Below, one piece after another: positions 63,711 to 64,000 of a stretch of DNA of 64,000 bases. Under the pieces are notes generated by a model. That model saw only the letters and a program-made list of their open reading frames with translations, searched no databases and was not told the DNA's origin. Within the stretch, counting starts at the first letter, position 1, and each line of letters starts with the position of its first letter. Origin of the DNA: Acidobacteria bacterium RIFCSPLOWO2_02_FULL_65_29. Its GTDB lineage: Bacteria > Acidobacteriota > Vicinamibacteria > Vicinamibacterales > CAVVIG01. Made by a program: the position numbers and the translations under genes. The stretch covers positions 1-64,000 of the forward strand of contig MEKT01000153.1 of the NCBI GenBank assembly GCA_001767435.1. The letters run 5' to 3'.

Positions 63711-64000
63711 TTCTCGACTTGCGCGCGTACTTGGCTTCCACGTAGCTGTCCACGAGCCGCTGGAACTCGGCCGCAAGCTCCTCGTAGGTTCCGCGCAGCG
63801 TCGTCACATGCTCGCCGTCGATGTAGACGGGACAGTTGGGCGCCTCGCCCGTTCCCGGCAGGCTGATGCCGATGCTGGCGGCCTTCGATTCGCCCGGCCC
63901 GTTCACGACGCAGCCCATCACGGCGAGCGTCATCGTTTCGACGCCCTCGTACTGCGTCTTCCACTCGGGCATCCTGTCGTGGATGTGGGCCTGAATGCGC
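63703..64000 (-). CDS. ispG: 4-hydroxy-3-methylbut-2-enyl-diphosphate synthase (C-terminal part)
   Basis: The last ~99 residues of the [4Fe-4S] MEP-pathway enzyme Isp[41 protein letters not shown] contains the cluster Cys within GC.VNGPGE. The N-terminal TIM barrel lies outside the window; the frame is open to position 64000 (..[21 protein letters not shown]). The stop TAA is the first unit of a GGGTAATC octamer tract. Confidence 0.95.
   Translation of the reverse strand, partial: RIQAHIHDRMPEWKTQYEGVETMTLAVMGCVVNGPGESKAASIGISLPGTGEAPNCPVYIDGEHVTTLRGTYEELAAEFQRLVDSYVEAKYARKSRMG

Overview
The window is a GC-rich bacterial chromosome segment with long, tightly packed genes, frequent 1-4 nt start/stop overlaps and several GTG/TTG starts. 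I see no rRNA or tRNA gene, CRISPR array, insertion sequence or prophage. The gene mix suggests an acidobacterium, probably class Vicinamibacteria: a VWA protein of the secreted 'acidobacterial' type, a CarboxypepD_reg outer-membrane protein with a C-terminal Phe, a DUF4159 protein, a FxLYD protein, a PQQ-type dehydrogenase and a diderm envelope. This placement is an inference from gene content, not a phylogeny.

Layout. 1-2.2 kb: mtaB (partial) and purD. 2.3-4.4 kb: rpsU, a zinc-ribbon protein, a STAS anti-anti-sigma factor and a UbiA-family decaprenyl-phosphate phosphoribosyltransferase. 4.5-10.6 kb: an envelope-glycan operon with a coiled-coil protein and four GT4 glycosyltransferases joined by overlaps. 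10.7-15.2 kb: a sigma-54 response regulator and a PDZ/multi-TM/GAF/PAS histidine kinase. 15.4-18.4 kb: an outer-membrane barrel and an exported protein. 18.5-22.1 kb: glgC, eno and gpmA. 22.1-23.3 kb: VapBC and a small protein. 23.5-27.1 kb: the large subunit of methylmalonyl-CoA mutase and two peptide-ABC ATPases. 27.4-31.4 kb: an operon of MBL hydrolase, CHASE2 adenylate cyclase and M48 protease. 31.6-36.8 kb: DUF4159, a polytopic membrane protein, an HD-GYP phosphodiesterase and an ABC ATPase. 36.8-44.7 kb: MSHA/type IV pilus-like machinery (PilM-like fusion, MshN-, MshM- and MshL-like proteins) with acs inserted. 44.8-47.7 kb: inositol-phosphate synthase, a methyltransferase and hydroxypyruvate isomerase. 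48-51 kb: TonB, FxLYD and VWA proteins. 51.2-53.9 kb: a ZIP transporter, an MbfA-like ferritin/VIT1 protein and a BON protein. 53.8-61.7 kb: two alpha/beta hydrolases, the PQQ-type dehydrogenase, a ferredoxin, a BamA-family protein, ApaG and exported hypotheticals. 61.8-64 kb: recQ and ispG (partial).

The most unusual property is repeat architecture. More than twenty gene ends carry short tandem tracts with 7-nt (sometimes 8-nt) units, such as TAGTCGT, GAAGTTA, GTCGCAA, GATTTGAG and GGGTAATT. Several families recur at unrelated loci. The tracts often contain the stop codon itself, lengthen C-termini, form hairpins between genes, or lie in frame inside genes. A second class of longer palindromic elements occurs between genes and in frame inside mtaB, tonB and the PilM-like gene. 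These repeats, rather than any single gene, are the best candidate for something undescribed.
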